The position numbers and the translations under genes were made by a program. A stretch of 64,000 bases of DNA from Brachypterus glaber. Its lineage: Eukaryota > Arthropoda > Insecta > Coleoptera > Kateretidae. This document shows, one piece after another, positions 32,399 to 43,112 of the stretch. The stretch covers positions 47,101,794 through 47,165,793 of the forward strand of contig OY294046.1 of NCBI GenBank assembly GCA_958510825.1. The letters are read 5' to 3'. The notes beneath the pieces were generated by a model. The model was not told the origin of the DNA and made no database searches. It saw only the letters and a list, made by a program, of their open reading frames with translations. Each line of letters begins with the position of its first letter. The first letter of the stretch is position 1.

Positions 32399-32512
32399 GG
32401 ATTTTGGTGGGGGTTTGTATTTCAAAGTTTAAAAAAAGTCCTCAGTTATTACTCTGGGTTGCCCGATTGGAAGTTCCATTCTTCTGGTACTTTTTTATCA
32501 ACTATTCTAATA
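32399..32512 (+). repeat. Dispersed repeat matching 34392-34500
   Basis: Both copies have 'tatttcaaagttt', 'tgttgcccgattgg.agttcc' and 'tactttttcatcaactatt' type sequence in the same order and orientation, ~2 kb apart. Confidence 0.65.
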
Positions 32513-33357
32513 AGTAAGAAGTTAAAAAAATTATATTATTATTGAGTTTTGAATAATTTATTTGTTTTTTTATTATTATTTATTTTTATATATTTATTTT
32601 TTAAAAGTAAAAAAGTCTTTATTTTGCTTTTGAAAATAAATAAGTAACCAATATTATTGTTTTTGGAACTTTCGAGATGTTTGTTCGACTTCCGAGATTA
32701 TCTACTATGATTTTCAGCTTTTAGCAAATCACTGATGTGTAACTTGAGTTATTATTTTACATTTTTATAGAGATGCGTCAATTTCTCAGATTTCCAACCT
32801 AAATTTTGCTCAAAAATAGTAAAAAAACTTTAATTAATTAGTGAATAATACTAATTTAACAACGCCTTGTACAAAAATGTAAGTAAACTTGGTTTAATTA
32901 TACTTTTATATTGATTTTTAATGATTTAGAAAAAATCCTAAACATAACCTCACTTTTTTTAATTTTAGATATTTCTGTACTTCTTCTTCTAAATATTAAA
33001 ATTTCTTTCTTTTCAAACATTAATAATCCTTCTGCACTCTTCCAAATATAAAATCATGTCATTATGATCCTAATTAATTAGTGTTTTAGTTTATTTTTGG
33101 AGATACGATAAACCAATACTGGAAAAAAAAACGTAAATTTTCGTATCTCCAATCTGGTTTTTCTTATATAAAATAAACGGAACATTTAATTTGTTAAGTA
33201 AAAACAATTTTTAATAGCATTTTTATTAAACAATTGTAAGAAAAAAAGATGAAACTGATCCAGCATAAGATTTACAAGATATTTAAAAACATTTAAAAAC
33301 TCAATTTCCCGAAAATGGGATTTTTGGAGATACCACAAACCAGTACTGCGGTGACGA
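32513..33357. other. AT-rich stretch with two MITE right-arm pieces
   Basis: TTTTTGGAGATACGATAAAC with 'caatactgg' at 33095-33125 and 'tttttggagataccacaaac' with 'cagtactgcggtgacg' at 33325-33357 match the right arm of the 28506-28610 MITE. No coding signal. Confidence 0.4.
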
Positions 33358-33630
33358 TATATTTTGAGGTTATGTTATAGAAAAAAAATATATTTTGTGT
33401 GAAACGATTATATTAACTCTATCTGGTCAAAAAGAACAATTAGTTCAAGACCAAAAGTGACCAAAAGGTCGTATTTCTTTATAAATATTACAGTAAAGGT
33501 AAAGCATCTTCTTTTAAAAAACTTAAAAAGTTTTAGTTAGCGGGTCCTAGCGCTACAATGTTCAACGTTTTGTCCGTAAAACATGAACAAAAAGTGTCGC
33601 TTTTAGAACCAATCGAATAAAAAAGAATTT
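33358..33630 (+). repeat. Dispersed repeat, partner of 9036-9305
   Basis: Plus-strand counterpart of the 9-kb repeat, with extra sequence in the first 40 bases. Non-coding. Confidence 0.75.
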
Positions 33631-33682
33631 TCGGATTTTGGTCGGGGTCGGGGGGTGTCTCACCTTTACGCTTTAGCTGACA

Positions 33683-33800
33683 TTACCTCGATATTACATG
33701 ACATTACCTGACATTAGTTGACATTACATGACATTACTTGACATTACAAGACATTACTTGACATTACAAGACATTACTTGACATTACTCAACATTACAGA
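33683..33800 (+). repeat. GACATTAC minisatellite, first block
   Basis: About ten tandem 10-11-bp units of 'TTGACATTAC' / 'AAGACATTAC' type. A second block of the same repeat follows at 34281-34340 after ~480 bp of unrelated sequence. Confidence 0.9.
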
Positions 33801-34280
33801 CATTATGTCCTAGTGCGCATGTGCGTAGATATTATCTACTATTTACGCCTGCGCATAGACATTGCGTGCATGAAAATTTCTACGCGAAAGGGGGAGGTTA
33901 GTTCTGAAACATGACATGGGATGGGTGTTTTATATTTCTATAGTTTTAAGATCATATTCGTTAAACATAAACTTAAACTTAAAAAACGATTTTTTTTAGT
34001 TATCAAAAATCATACAAGCAGTTTTTTCCCAGTGCAAAAAAGTACCACCAGTGGACCACTAGTAATAGTGTATAAGTAAAAAAATCAACCATTCATTCAA
34101 ATAAAATACTACGGCCAACTAAAGAATACTTACCACTACATATGTTCATTTTTAAAGGGTCCCGGACCCTGTGTCCGTAACGAAATACTGAACCCGTATA
34201 GGATCGCTCGGTTTTCCGTCCGTCTGTCAAAGCCGGACGGGATACTCTTGTTAGGAGCATATTTAATTTTGTTATTTATT
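33801..34280. other. Sequence splitting the GACATTAC minisatellite
   Basis: It contains 'gtgcgcatgtgcg' and 'cgcctgcgcatag' near the start and, at 34160-34245, 'gtcccggaccctgtgtccg', 'ggatcgctcgg' and 'ccgtccgtctgtc', a style familiar from insect interspersed repeats. It may be an insertion into the array. Tip repeats were not found. Confidence 0.4.
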
Positions 34281-34340
34281 ACTTGACATTACCTTGACAT
34301 TACCTCGACATTACCTTGACATTACACGACATTACGACAT
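34281..34340 (+). repeat. GACATTAC minisatellite, second block
   Basis: Five to six units of the same 10-11-bp repeat as at 33683-33800, in the same orientation. Confidence 0.9.
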
Positions 34341-34391
34341 TATTTTGCATTTTTGACAAAACATGTACACATTTTGGCCGTGAGACACCCC

Positions 34392-34500
34392 TCGGTCGGG
34401 GTTCTATTTCAAAGTTTGAAATACAAGTCTTCAATTACTACGCACTACACTCTGTGTTGCCCGATTGGGAGTTCCCTGGCACTTTTTCATCAACTATTGA
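34392..34500 (+). repeat. Dispersed repeat, partner of 32399-32512
   Basis: Second copy, following the GACATTAC block. The first copy lies ~1.2 kb before the array, so repeat and minisatellite may belong to one larger duplicated unit. Confidence 0.6.
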
Positions 34501-34900
34501 CTTTTAAATGAAACGTTGTAGCTGAAATTTGAATAAATGGATTATCGGGTGCTGTTTAGAATAATCGTGTAAAAAAATGGTCAGATGAGCTGTTTAATTT
34601 GATTAAAATACTAATTTGATTTTGGATCCATTTCAAAGGGAAAAATTCGTTTGAATAATTATGACTATTGAATATTACGGAATAAATTATTGAAAATTAG
34701 AATTAAAATCTAATTAAAAACAAAAAGCCGTAAAGACATGAAAAATATGTGAAATAACAGTTGCGTAAATTTACATAAATACACAAAATTGTGTAAATTT
34801 ATCTACATATTTTATGTAAAATATTAACCAATAAACCTTGGCATCATTTCCTTTGTCTCAAGTAGCGAAAAACTAAAATATCCATTATTAGGATAGTCTT
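34501..34900. other. Unannotated spacer
   Basis: AT-rich, no coding signal. It may contain the 5' end of the mariner relic, but terminal repeats were not recognised. Confidence 0.3.
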
Positions 34901-35750
34901 TCATATTTCGGGAATTCACTTGTTGTTCCAGAAAATATTGATGCTGTGAGTGAACTGATATTGTCATGTGACTTATTGAGAGATTGGGGCATCCTTGGAC
35001 ATTATAGGGACTAGCATATATTCAATATTCAAAAAAAATTGTTCGCGTTGGATCCCACATAATCTGACAATCGCTCAAACAATAGTCTCATGTCAATTGG
35101 TCTAAAGAAATGTTCAAAAAATACGATAGCGTTGCTTCAAAACACGTCTATGACATCGTAACAGGTTACGAATCATGGATCTATGTTTATAAGCCCGAAA
35201 GTAAATGGCTGTCGACTGCATGGGTCTTTCAAGATGAGCCAAATCCAACAAACGTTGTTCGCGCACTTCGAAAAAAATGGTCTTCTGTTTCTTCGGAAAA
35301 AACGGACATGTGGCAACTGTACTATTAGTGCAACTTTGGACGGTCAACACAACCATTTGTTTGCCAGAAGTCTTCGAAAAAATAAGGAAAACCAACCACC
35401 GAAGACGGATCATTCTCCAACAGGACAATGCGAGCTCTCACAAATCGGCTTTTTGACTTTTTGAGAACTGAAAAAATCGAATCGATGGATCATCCGCCGT
35501 ACAGCCCTGATTTGGAACCCAATGACTTCTTTTTATTCCCGCACATCAAAAATAAATTACGAGGTCCAAGTTTTTTGACGTCTGAAGAAGTGGTTAATGG
35601 AGATACCTCAATCGAAGTGGAAAAAGTGTTTCGAAAATTGGTTCAAGCGCATGCAAAAGTGTGGGTATACCTAAAAAAAGTCGAACTTTACGATAGAGAC
35701 GTCGGTTGTCAGATGGCAGCACCAGGATCTCCCATTTCCGAAATATAAAA
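34900..35750 (+). pseudogene. Mariner-family transposase relic
   Basis: Pieces in three frames align in order with a mariner transposase, the cut-and-paste enzyme with a D,D34D catalytic triad. The N-terminal part gives ENIDAVSEL, then SRWIPHNLT-like sequence (about 35045-35085). The frame 35110-35328 gives KKYDSVASKHVYDIVTGYES and STAWVFQDEPNPT. A second-Asp region, ILQQDNASSH, is at 35412-35438 in another frame, and 35428-35748 gives DHPPYSPDLEPNDFFLFP with the third Asp at 35509-35511. The first catalytic Asp (usually TGDES) is Tyr here (35167-35169). About 20 bases are missing between the second and third Asp, and there are several frameshifts and a stop (35326-35328). It is clearly dead. 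Terminal repeats were not found. Confidence 0.88.
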
Positions 35751-35897
35751 GGCAATTCTCGTATTTCAAGATAGCGAACTTTTTGTAGACCTTATGGAAC
35801 AGTTTTTTTGTCATATTGTGTTAAACGAGCAATCAAAAAGTAATAATTTACCTTCTTAGGTTGCCCTACCCCACCTCGATATCCACTGAAAATAATC
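35751..35897. other. Short spacer after the mariner relic
   Basis: Probably the mariner 3' flank. No inverted terminal repeat partner was identified upstream. Confidence 0.3.
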
Positions 35898-36027
35898 CCA
35901 GACAAGACATATGGGTTCTATAGTCAAAATTGGAAGCTTTAACTCCAAGCTTTCTTGAATTAAAATTCAAGAACTCTTGCATTTAAATCTTTAAATTTAA
36001 ATTATAGAACCCAAAGTTCTTGTCTGG
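35898..36027. mobile_element. 130-bp MITE with CCAGACAAGA ends
   Basis: CCAGACAAGACATATGGGTT and, inverted, 'ccagacaagaactttgggtt' continue into 'ctata'. The interior also pairs ('cttgaattaaaattcaag'). Non-coding. Confidence 0.75.
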
Positions 36028-36116
36028 TATAATTTTCATTTTTTCAAATATTTCAGACCGACATGTCGACACGAGAATAAAAGTTAATCCACGACACAAA
36101 CGAATTTCATATTCTA

Positions 36117-36397
36117 TTTTTCCTACAACCTAGTTAGTAGTGAGTGCCTATTTCCCACCCGTTGTCTGTGATAACGGTTGGGAAGTGACGATCTGCTGTC
36201 AGAAAATTAGTAAACGTCAAACACATAACCTTATATTGACAAACCAATTTTAAGATAATTTTTGCTTTTTTTATGTTTAGGTCTTAGGAAAAATAGTATA
36301 CGCACCTCGACGCAAACCATTTTAGTGCATATCGAGTGCTTTTTTTACTCGGCTGTGCCTCGTAAAAAAAAATGCACTCTCGTGCACTAAAAACAAC
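36117..36397 (+). repeat. Dispersed CTACGACCTAG repeat, copy 3
   Basis: A full-length-like copy with 'cccacccgttgtctgtgat', 'aacggttgggaagtgac', 'ttctgacagc'-mirror, 'ggaaaaatagtatacgc' and 'gcactctcgtgcact'. Confidence 0.75.
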
Positions 36398-37611
36398 CTT
36401 CAAAAAACCAAAATAAAAAAAATTATTTCACTAACATTTACTTGACGATCAAAATGGAAAAACAAAGCAATCAGTTTTCAACATATCTTCAAAAACACTA
36501 CTGCTGTTATGTAAATAGTAATAATCCCAAATGTGGTAATGAAACTAGACAAAGAACGAATCTCAAATTTTCTGTTTTGCTTTATTTATCATAAAAAATT
36601 TAATATATTTTAATGCATTCATAAATCTTTTATTATTACATCTATTATTAGTAAATACGAACAAACTATAATTTAAAGCTACCGTTTTTCCACGCAGTAC
36701 AATACATTATACGAACGCATCATATAATTAAATCGAAAAAAATATATTCAAATGTCTGCTCTGTATAAATATAATAGTATATAAACGTATAATAATCGAG
36801 TAAACATATTCATTTGGAGAAAACAACCTTCCTAAGTTTCCTTTTTGTTTAAGGGGAAACGTATAGATCTGTATTACAGATTAAACCTGTAACTCAGTTT
36901 CCTGAGCCACCGATTTAGTGCCCTTAAAAACTATGTTAATATACAGGCTTATTCTTTTAAATGGTACGCCCACCCTAACTTTTGGTGTAATAAGCGGTTA
37001 AAAAATATTTCATTTTGGACTTGATATGTTTTTGACCCGAATCCATATGTTTTAATATATATAAAGAAAAAAGAAATTTGTTAGCTTAAAAATATGATGA
37101 GAAAGAAATATCTAACCCTTATAGTTTGTCATTTAAGTAGAGGACTGACAAGTGTTTTTGGCGATACTTAAAAAAATCATAACCGGATATCTCCAAGACT
37201 ACAACAGATAAAGGTTTAAAATTTATTCCTGAATCATACAGAGATAGTATCTATGTGTAGGTAAAATATTACTCAAAAATTAAGAATTAAGGGAAATGGC
37301 TGAGTTGGTCTGTCTTGGAATTGCCCAAATGGAGTATGGCTATCTATATTTTGTCGGCGAATCTGAAGTCAATGTATGTAAGGGGTAAAATTATTTCCAA
37401 AAATATTTTACTCGATAGTACTAACCAAGGATAGCGCAGCAGGCAATTTTTTTTAATCCTACAGAATTATTATAATTTTGTTTAAATTCTTGCATTTCAT
37501 ACGAATTCTTAATGTAAAATTATGATCATGGGGGTAATTATTCCCCTAAATCTGCGACTAACCTACATAATATGTGGAATATCAATATTTTTTCCGATGG
37601 GTGGACCATTA
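36398..37611. other. Long unannotated stretch
   Basis: No protein domain, RNA gene or repeat arm could be recognised in any frame. The 37100-37450 part is slightly less AT-rich and resembles intergenic repeat debris. Confidence 0.3.
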
Positions 37612-37792
37612 TAAGAAATCTTTGTACAACATTTCGGAATTCTTTTAAAAATCACAAAAATCTTTACAAAAATCTCGAAAATCTCGAATATATTTCGAAG
37701 ATTTTTCAGAAATCTTAAAAAAAAATATATAAATCTTACCAAAATGCTACAAAATCATAATTTGTATGTCAAAAATCTCGGTCCGTGTACAA
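37612..37792. repeat. AT-rich palindromic repeat ending GTCCGTGTACAAA
   Basis: Packed 'aaatct' / 'agattt' motifs between TTTGTACAACA and GTCCGTGTACAAA, the same family as 32117-32275. Confidence 0.45.
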
Positions 37793-38535
37793 ATATTCGG
37801 TAGTGGTTTAACCTTCGTTTTTTTTATAATGATTAAAGTTAAAAGTTGTGGATATAAAGTTTTCATTGTTTCCCCTTAACAAAGAAAAAAATCATGTTCA
37901 CCCTTTTCGTTTTATGCAAATCATTAAATTAAAATAATAAAATGGAACAAAACTTACCCCTGTCATCACACAAAACTATAAAAACAAACCACCAATTAAT
38001 TTTAATCAAATAATTATGGGTTAGAGTTATAACATTTAGTGGAAGCGTAAAACCATGATTAAAAGATTGAAGAATAGTTTTGGGGTGGTCTGTTTAGGGC
38101 TGGGTATTTTTTTATCATTCTGACTCATATCAAAGATACGCAAGAAATATTCGTGCAAGCAGTAAGCGTAGATATTTAAAGTAGGTTTATTTTTAATCCG
38201 GTAATTCTAGTTGTCCTTCCATCGCAGCAAGCAGAAACCTAATGCTATAATTAGGTACTTAAATACTAATTATATCGGCATCTTAAATCTCTTGCATTGT
38301 GGCCTGAAATAAACTTTTAATTTAGCTGTTTGCCAACTGATTTTTTGTTATACACTTTTTAACAACATTTTGTTTATGGTGAATCTATCAATTTAAATTG
38401 TCAAAAATGTCAAATATAAAAAAACGAGAAAGTAGGTTTCTATAAACTTTTGTGCGAAACTGTTGCCTAAGGGGACTTGGCCCCTTTTAAGGGGTCAATT
38501 TTAGAATATTTCTCACTTAGGAATTTATTCGCATT
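37793..38535. other. Unannotated stretch
   Basis: No coding signal. The 38420-38520 part ('aaacttttgtgcgaaac', 'aaggggacttggcccc') has a diverged inverted partner at 43020-43115. Confidence 0.3.
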
Positions 38536-39283
38536 AAAGGACATGGCACAATTTATAGGGAATTTTGGCCCTCGGTGAAATTCGCAAAATTTTTTATATG
38601 TTTTAGTTTATACTTTTTTAAAAGGAATTAGGAACGTTTCAAGCACTTTGTATGTACAGTTTTTTTTCTATAAGGAAAATAAAAAAATATTTTTGCCCTA
38701 CACTCCTCATAAAAATATTTTTCTAGTAGGCATTGTTTCGTTTGACAACTTGTCAGTGAAGGATATTCTGACGTATTTTTGAAGTTTTTTAGACTAAATT
38801 GTCAGTTTTATTGGGAAAAAGTAATGAAATACATATTGAAATTGGACAGAATAATTAAATAAGATGAAGAAAAGTGCAACAGAAATACTTCTTAAGGACT
38901 AAATTAGTGAAATACGTGAAATAAGTTATTTGCTAACCTGGTAAAAAGTACTAAAACGTATATAAAATTGAACTAAAGAATCAAATAAGAAGAAAAGCAG
39001 AATAGAAATACGTTTTAAGGGAATCGTTTGTAAAATAATAAGCGATTTTAATGAAGAAAGTGTATCCCTTATTTTTTGTACGGCAAAAAAAAACAATTAT
39101 TTCCAAAATTCTACATAGAAGAAATTGAATATGTGTTTTTGTAATATAATGTACTGGAACCCATGTTAAAACTCCAGAACTTAATAAAATAATAAAATAA
39201 GAAGTAAAACAGAACAGAAAAACTAAGTTGAAAGTGAAATACTGTGTTTCTGCATAGAATAAATTATCCAATATAACTATCAT

Positions 39284-39362
39284 ACCGAGGGCTTCATAAC
39301 AGGGCTGTATCAACCGTGTTAACATATAGCAGATATGCCCCTTTGCTATGAAGCCCTCGATA
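39284..39362. mobile_element. 79-bp MITE, CGAGGGCTTCATA family
   Basis: ACCGAGGGCTTCATAAC faces its mirror 'atgaagccctcgat'. A second member with the same ends is at 50588-50661. Confidence 0.7.
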
Positions 39363-39389
39363 ATTTAAAATATGAACACTAAAAAAAAG

Positions 39390-39590
39390 GATCCATGAAT
39401 CAAGAAAATGCATCTTTCGATTATATTTTAAGCCAAATTCTCTTATTTTTGGACTATCATTTCTTATGAACCTAATAACTGGCGCGGGTCTTTGAATGGA
39501 AATCCGCGCTCTTCATTTAAGATGTTAGCCTTAAAATAAGAGAATATGGTATTGTACTTATCAAAAGACATGTGTCCTTGATTCAATTCT
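39390..39590. mobile_element. Foldback related to 18174-18378
   Basis: GAATCAAGAAAATGCATC.. and '..acatgtgtccttgattc' are mirrored, with 'aaattctcttatttt' facing 'aaaataagagaat'. The style and tips resemble the inverted repeat at 18174-18378. Confidence 0.65.
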
Positions 39591-40018
39591 TTTTCACAGT
39601 ATTACATTACGACATTTTTATAAAAAAATAAATAAAATGTTTTCATTTCCTCCCATTCGGGGCATCTGCTGTTGACCACCTTGACGGTTTCATACAAAGC
39701 AATTTACTTGAAAAAAGGCTCTAAAAGCCATGCTAAATTAATTTTATATTACTAATAATATATAAAAAAATTGACAGACATCAGTTTGACTTATACCAAT
39801 CAAGCTTTTTTCTTAATCATTAAGCTAATTAAACTTATTTTTATGAGGAGTTTGGGGCAAAAATATTTTTTTATTTTCGTTATAGAAAAAAAACTGTACA
39901 TACAAAGTGCTTGAAACGTTCCTAATTCCTTTTTAAAAAGCATAAACTAAAACATATAAAAAATTTAGCGAATTTCACCGAGGGCCAAAATTCCCTATAA
40001 ATTGTGCCATGTCCTTTT

Positions 40019-40774
40019 CATATATAATTACAGCGAGGCCTGAAAAGTATGCCGGAAAAATTCACTGTTTTTATGAAAATTTTCTGTCTGGAAATAATTA
40101 CGACCGATGCCCGGAGTAATTATTTCCTTTAACAGCAAATTTGAATGTAAATTGAAATTTTCCCGATAATTAAAAGAATCATGTGTAATTCGGAAGATTA
40201 TTTTTTAACGATTTATAATATGTCAAACCAATTTTTATATTATTTTCCTCGCAAAATGATAAATTGTTTTATTACTTATCTTAATATTTTTACTTTAATT
40301 TTGTTGATTTAATTTCATTCTCAATTGCTAAACTAAAACCTTTTTTGTCCATTTTTAAATTGCAAATTATGGTTCTGTCAATAGTTCAGTCACTTGCTGC
40401 AGTACTGACTTCTCTCAGTACTGCGCTAGGCTTGTACATAAAAGTCAACCTATAAAAACTGTCATTACATTTTATAAAAAGAATATTTTGTAGTATTTTT
40501 TGGTAAATAATAAAGTAATAATAATAATTAATAGTAGTATATTCATAATTAATTATTAATTAGTTTTAGGTATGAAATCTTGTTGTAAAAGAGAAATATT
40601 GAATCGCTAGTGAAAATCGCTGAGATTCTCACTAGAATTTTCTACAGTAGAAAATTCCCGATATACCTGTAATATGATTGGACAGAAATAAACACGTGGT
40701 CAGAAATATTTTTAAATAATTGGTTGATAAAAAAGTTAAAAAATAATTATTTTATAATCAATATAATATAAAAC
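40019..40774. other. Unannotated spacer
   Basis: No coding signal. A small 'cagtactgacttctctcagtactg' hairpin occurs at about 40401-40425. Confidence 0.35.
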
Positions 40775-40776
40775 TA

Positions 40777-42358
40777 AGGTAACACACCCAATAGTTGACA
40801 CTACCCCAATAGTTGACAGTTTTAAATAAAACAACCTAAAATAAGATTACATTACATTTATTGAGGCGAAATAAATAATAAATGGGCACCTAGTACCATC
40901 TAGTCTTAGAATTTGCAACTGAAGATCACGTGATGAGTTGCGTTTTAATATGGCAGGCAATTTTTTAGTGGAGTGTTTTTGTTCACATTTTTTTTACAGT
41001 TTCTTAAGACAAGTGCTAAGAAATTGGGTTTTTTTAATTTTTAGTATTTAGTGAATAATACGTATTTATGCATTCTAATCTTAATTACAGGCTTTTATGG
41101 GTTCAAATCAAACTTTTTCTGATTATTTACAACTCAATAAGACAGTTTTAGCTTTTTACATAGGGGGTGTCAACCACTAGATTAAATCAACAAATTCCAA
41201 TAGTTGACAGCTAATTTTACGGCTCGTGGGGATCGTTTAAAATACTGTATTATACACCTCAGGGTGACCACAGGTTTTTTCAAATTAAGATACCCTCATT
41301 TTTTCCTAATTCTTCCCTAATTTTTTCATGATGCTTTCCTGATTCTTCTCTGAACTCCCTGATAAAAATTAAACATTTTCCCTGATTTTAGTACAGATCA
41401 TGAACGTAGAGATACAAAAAAAAGTTTTTGAAGCCAATAGTCGTAAAAAATTTAAACATCCTGTTTTATTTATGAGTTATGATTTTTTATTTTTTCCAAC
41501 TTTTTTTCTGTAAAACTGATTGATGGAATGGTAGAACTCTATGAATAAAAACTTGTTTTAGTAATAGTTTATCATGTACACCACAGCTTTTTTTCAGTTT
41601 CCCTGTGTGTTTTTTACAGTTGATCAAATTACCTGACTTTTCCCTGATTTCCCTGTTTTTCCTGATCTGTGGACACACATTTAATTAAGATCTAAATGTG
41701 GATGGGTGTTATAAGATAAAATGAATGTTTTTTTTTTTATAATTCCAATAAAAAAATTAAATATATCAAAGTATTTTAACTAAAATGCTCATCTCTTATT
41801 TTTCGTATTTTGCTAAGAACTTCGCTTCAGTTTTGTTATTGTACAATTCTGGTTAACCTCTAGTCGCAAAGAATTTAGAGATAAGATTTAGATCTTTAAA
41901 GTTAATAGGATTTTTTTCGTCAACTATTGGTTAAAATACTGTCAACTATTGGTGCTTTGATATCGTTTTGTAAAACTTGATAAATTTAAATAAAAATATA
42001 ACTTTACTGGCATTATTTTTAATAAAAACAGTAATTTATAAGTTACATTTTTAAAGGATTATGCTTTTAAAGTAATATTTCTTTTAAAATAAAAGAAAAA
42101 TATGTTATGTCGACTATTAGATATGTTATATGTCAACTATTGGTAAATTAATTTATTACCCCTGTCAACTTAACAATTTTTACAGGGTCTACAAAAAAAT
42201 TAAAAATATTTGTTTGTATTATCACATTCAAACATTTTGGTACTATTATAAAAAGAAAACATCTAACTAAACGTATTTAATAAAATATAAAAAAAAATAT
42301 TAGATAAAATTTTAATTAAAAAACTTTCTTAGACTGTCAACTATTGGGGTTTTTACCT
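40777..42358. mobile_element. 1.58-kb element with repeated AATAGTTGACA subterminal motifs
   Basis: The tips AGGTAACACACCCAATAG and, inverted, AGGTAAAAACCCCAATAG are abutted by TA on both sides. CCAATAGTTGACA or near copies occur at about 40788, 40805 and 41199 on the plus strand. The same motif is on the minus strand at about 41922, 41942, 42110, 42133 and 42337, so motif orientation switches between the two halves. Such repeated subterminal sites usually bind transposase. No transposase frame is present. A further MITE (41271-41678) is inserted. Confidence 0.75.
41271..41678. mobile_element. Nested MITE with 'tccctgattt' repeats
   Basis: AGGGTGACCACAG at the left faces CTGTGGACAC at the right. 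Both flanks are rich in 'ttccctgattt' / 'ttcctgattc' motifs. A similar cluster ('gacttttccctgacc') occurs at 51900-52010. Confidence 0.55.
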
Positions 42359-42511
42359 TAATAAATACTATCCTGTCATTCCATAAAAAAAATATTATTT
42401 TACAGGCGCGGACTTGCAGTTTTTACATGTATATTAAGGGTTTCTCAAATACTAAGCCCCCGGCGCAAAAGTTAATATTATTAAAACCTTAGATGTTTAC
42501 ATTTATCGGTT

Positions 42512-42900
42512 CTATCATCATCATTGTCCTAATAGCTCCTTGTGGAGCAAAGGGCACCATTTCATGGTGTTTCAAACCCTAAATGGCATGTTGATGACAA
42601 GTTAGCTACTCCTGTTCATCGCCCCCTTGGAATCTTTGCATTTTTTTCTATTTTTCGGTACCCTTTTCGCTTCATTCCATGTTATCCCAACCTGTTCTAA
42701 TTTCTTTGATATCGTTCTTTTCCATCTGTTTGTTGGTCTTCCTACTTTTCTTTTTCCTGGCACGTTGTAGCTTAGTGATTCTCTTGCTATGTTGCTTTTT
42801 TTTCCTTAATGTGTATCCAATCCATTTCCATTTGATTCTCTTTATTGTTATTTCTATTTTCTCCTCTTGTGTAATGTTATGTAAGTCTTTATTCGAAATC
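42512..42900 (-). pseudogene. 3' fragment of an RTE-like LINE
   Basis: Read on the minus strand, the last part of a LINE reverse transcriptase protein is visible: WIGYTLRK (about 42820), then after a frameshift GKRKVGRPTNRWKR, KKLEQVGITWNEAKRV, NRKKC, ending at a TAA at 42602-42604. The 'GRPxxxWxR ... G.TW.EA' pattern is typical of the C-terminal tail of RTE-type insect LINEs. A short 3' region with 'acaatgatgatgat' follows to ~42512. No upstream reverse transcriptase core is present, so it is a 5'-truncated, frameshifted copy. Confidence 0.65.
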
Positions 42901-43112
42901 GTATCTGGCCAAAAAATTTGACAAATGATGCTTATGCACTTATTTATAAAAATTTATAGTTTTTTTTATCGGTTCTAGACTGGAGTGAAAATTTCATGCC
43001 GTTACGTTAAACCGTTCTTGAGTTATGAAGTGAGAAATAACGTAGAAATGAACTATTAAAGGGGACCAAGTTCCCTTAAGATTTCAACGTATCACAAAAG
43101 TTTAGGGAAACT
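42901..43112. other. Spacer before the tandem duplication
   Basis: Non-coding. It includes the diverged inverted partner of 38420-38520. Confidence 0.3.

Larger units (their letters stand above)
38536..40018. mobile_element. 1.48-kb element with ~185-bp terminal inverted repeats
   Basis: The arms 38536-38721 and 39836-40018 are mirrored almost base for base (AAAGGACATGGCACAATT, 'ttttggccctcggtgaaatt', 'tgtatgtacagtttttt', 'ctcctcataaaaatattt'). The interior holds diverged direct repeats of ~150 bp ('aaataagaagaaaagcagaa' type at ~38860, 38990 and 39200), a 79-bp MITE (39284-39362) and a foldback (39390-39590). No transposase was found. No target duplication was identified. Confidence 0.85.

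Noticed and set aside
33683..34340. A CRISPR-like array
   Set aside because: The 10-11-bp units are directly adjacent with no unique spacers, and the window is eukaryotic; it is a minisatellite.
42679..42921. An 80-residue plus-strand membrane-like protein
   Set aside because: It is the antisense of the LINE 3' fragment; the minus strand carries the recognisable GRPTNRWKR motif.
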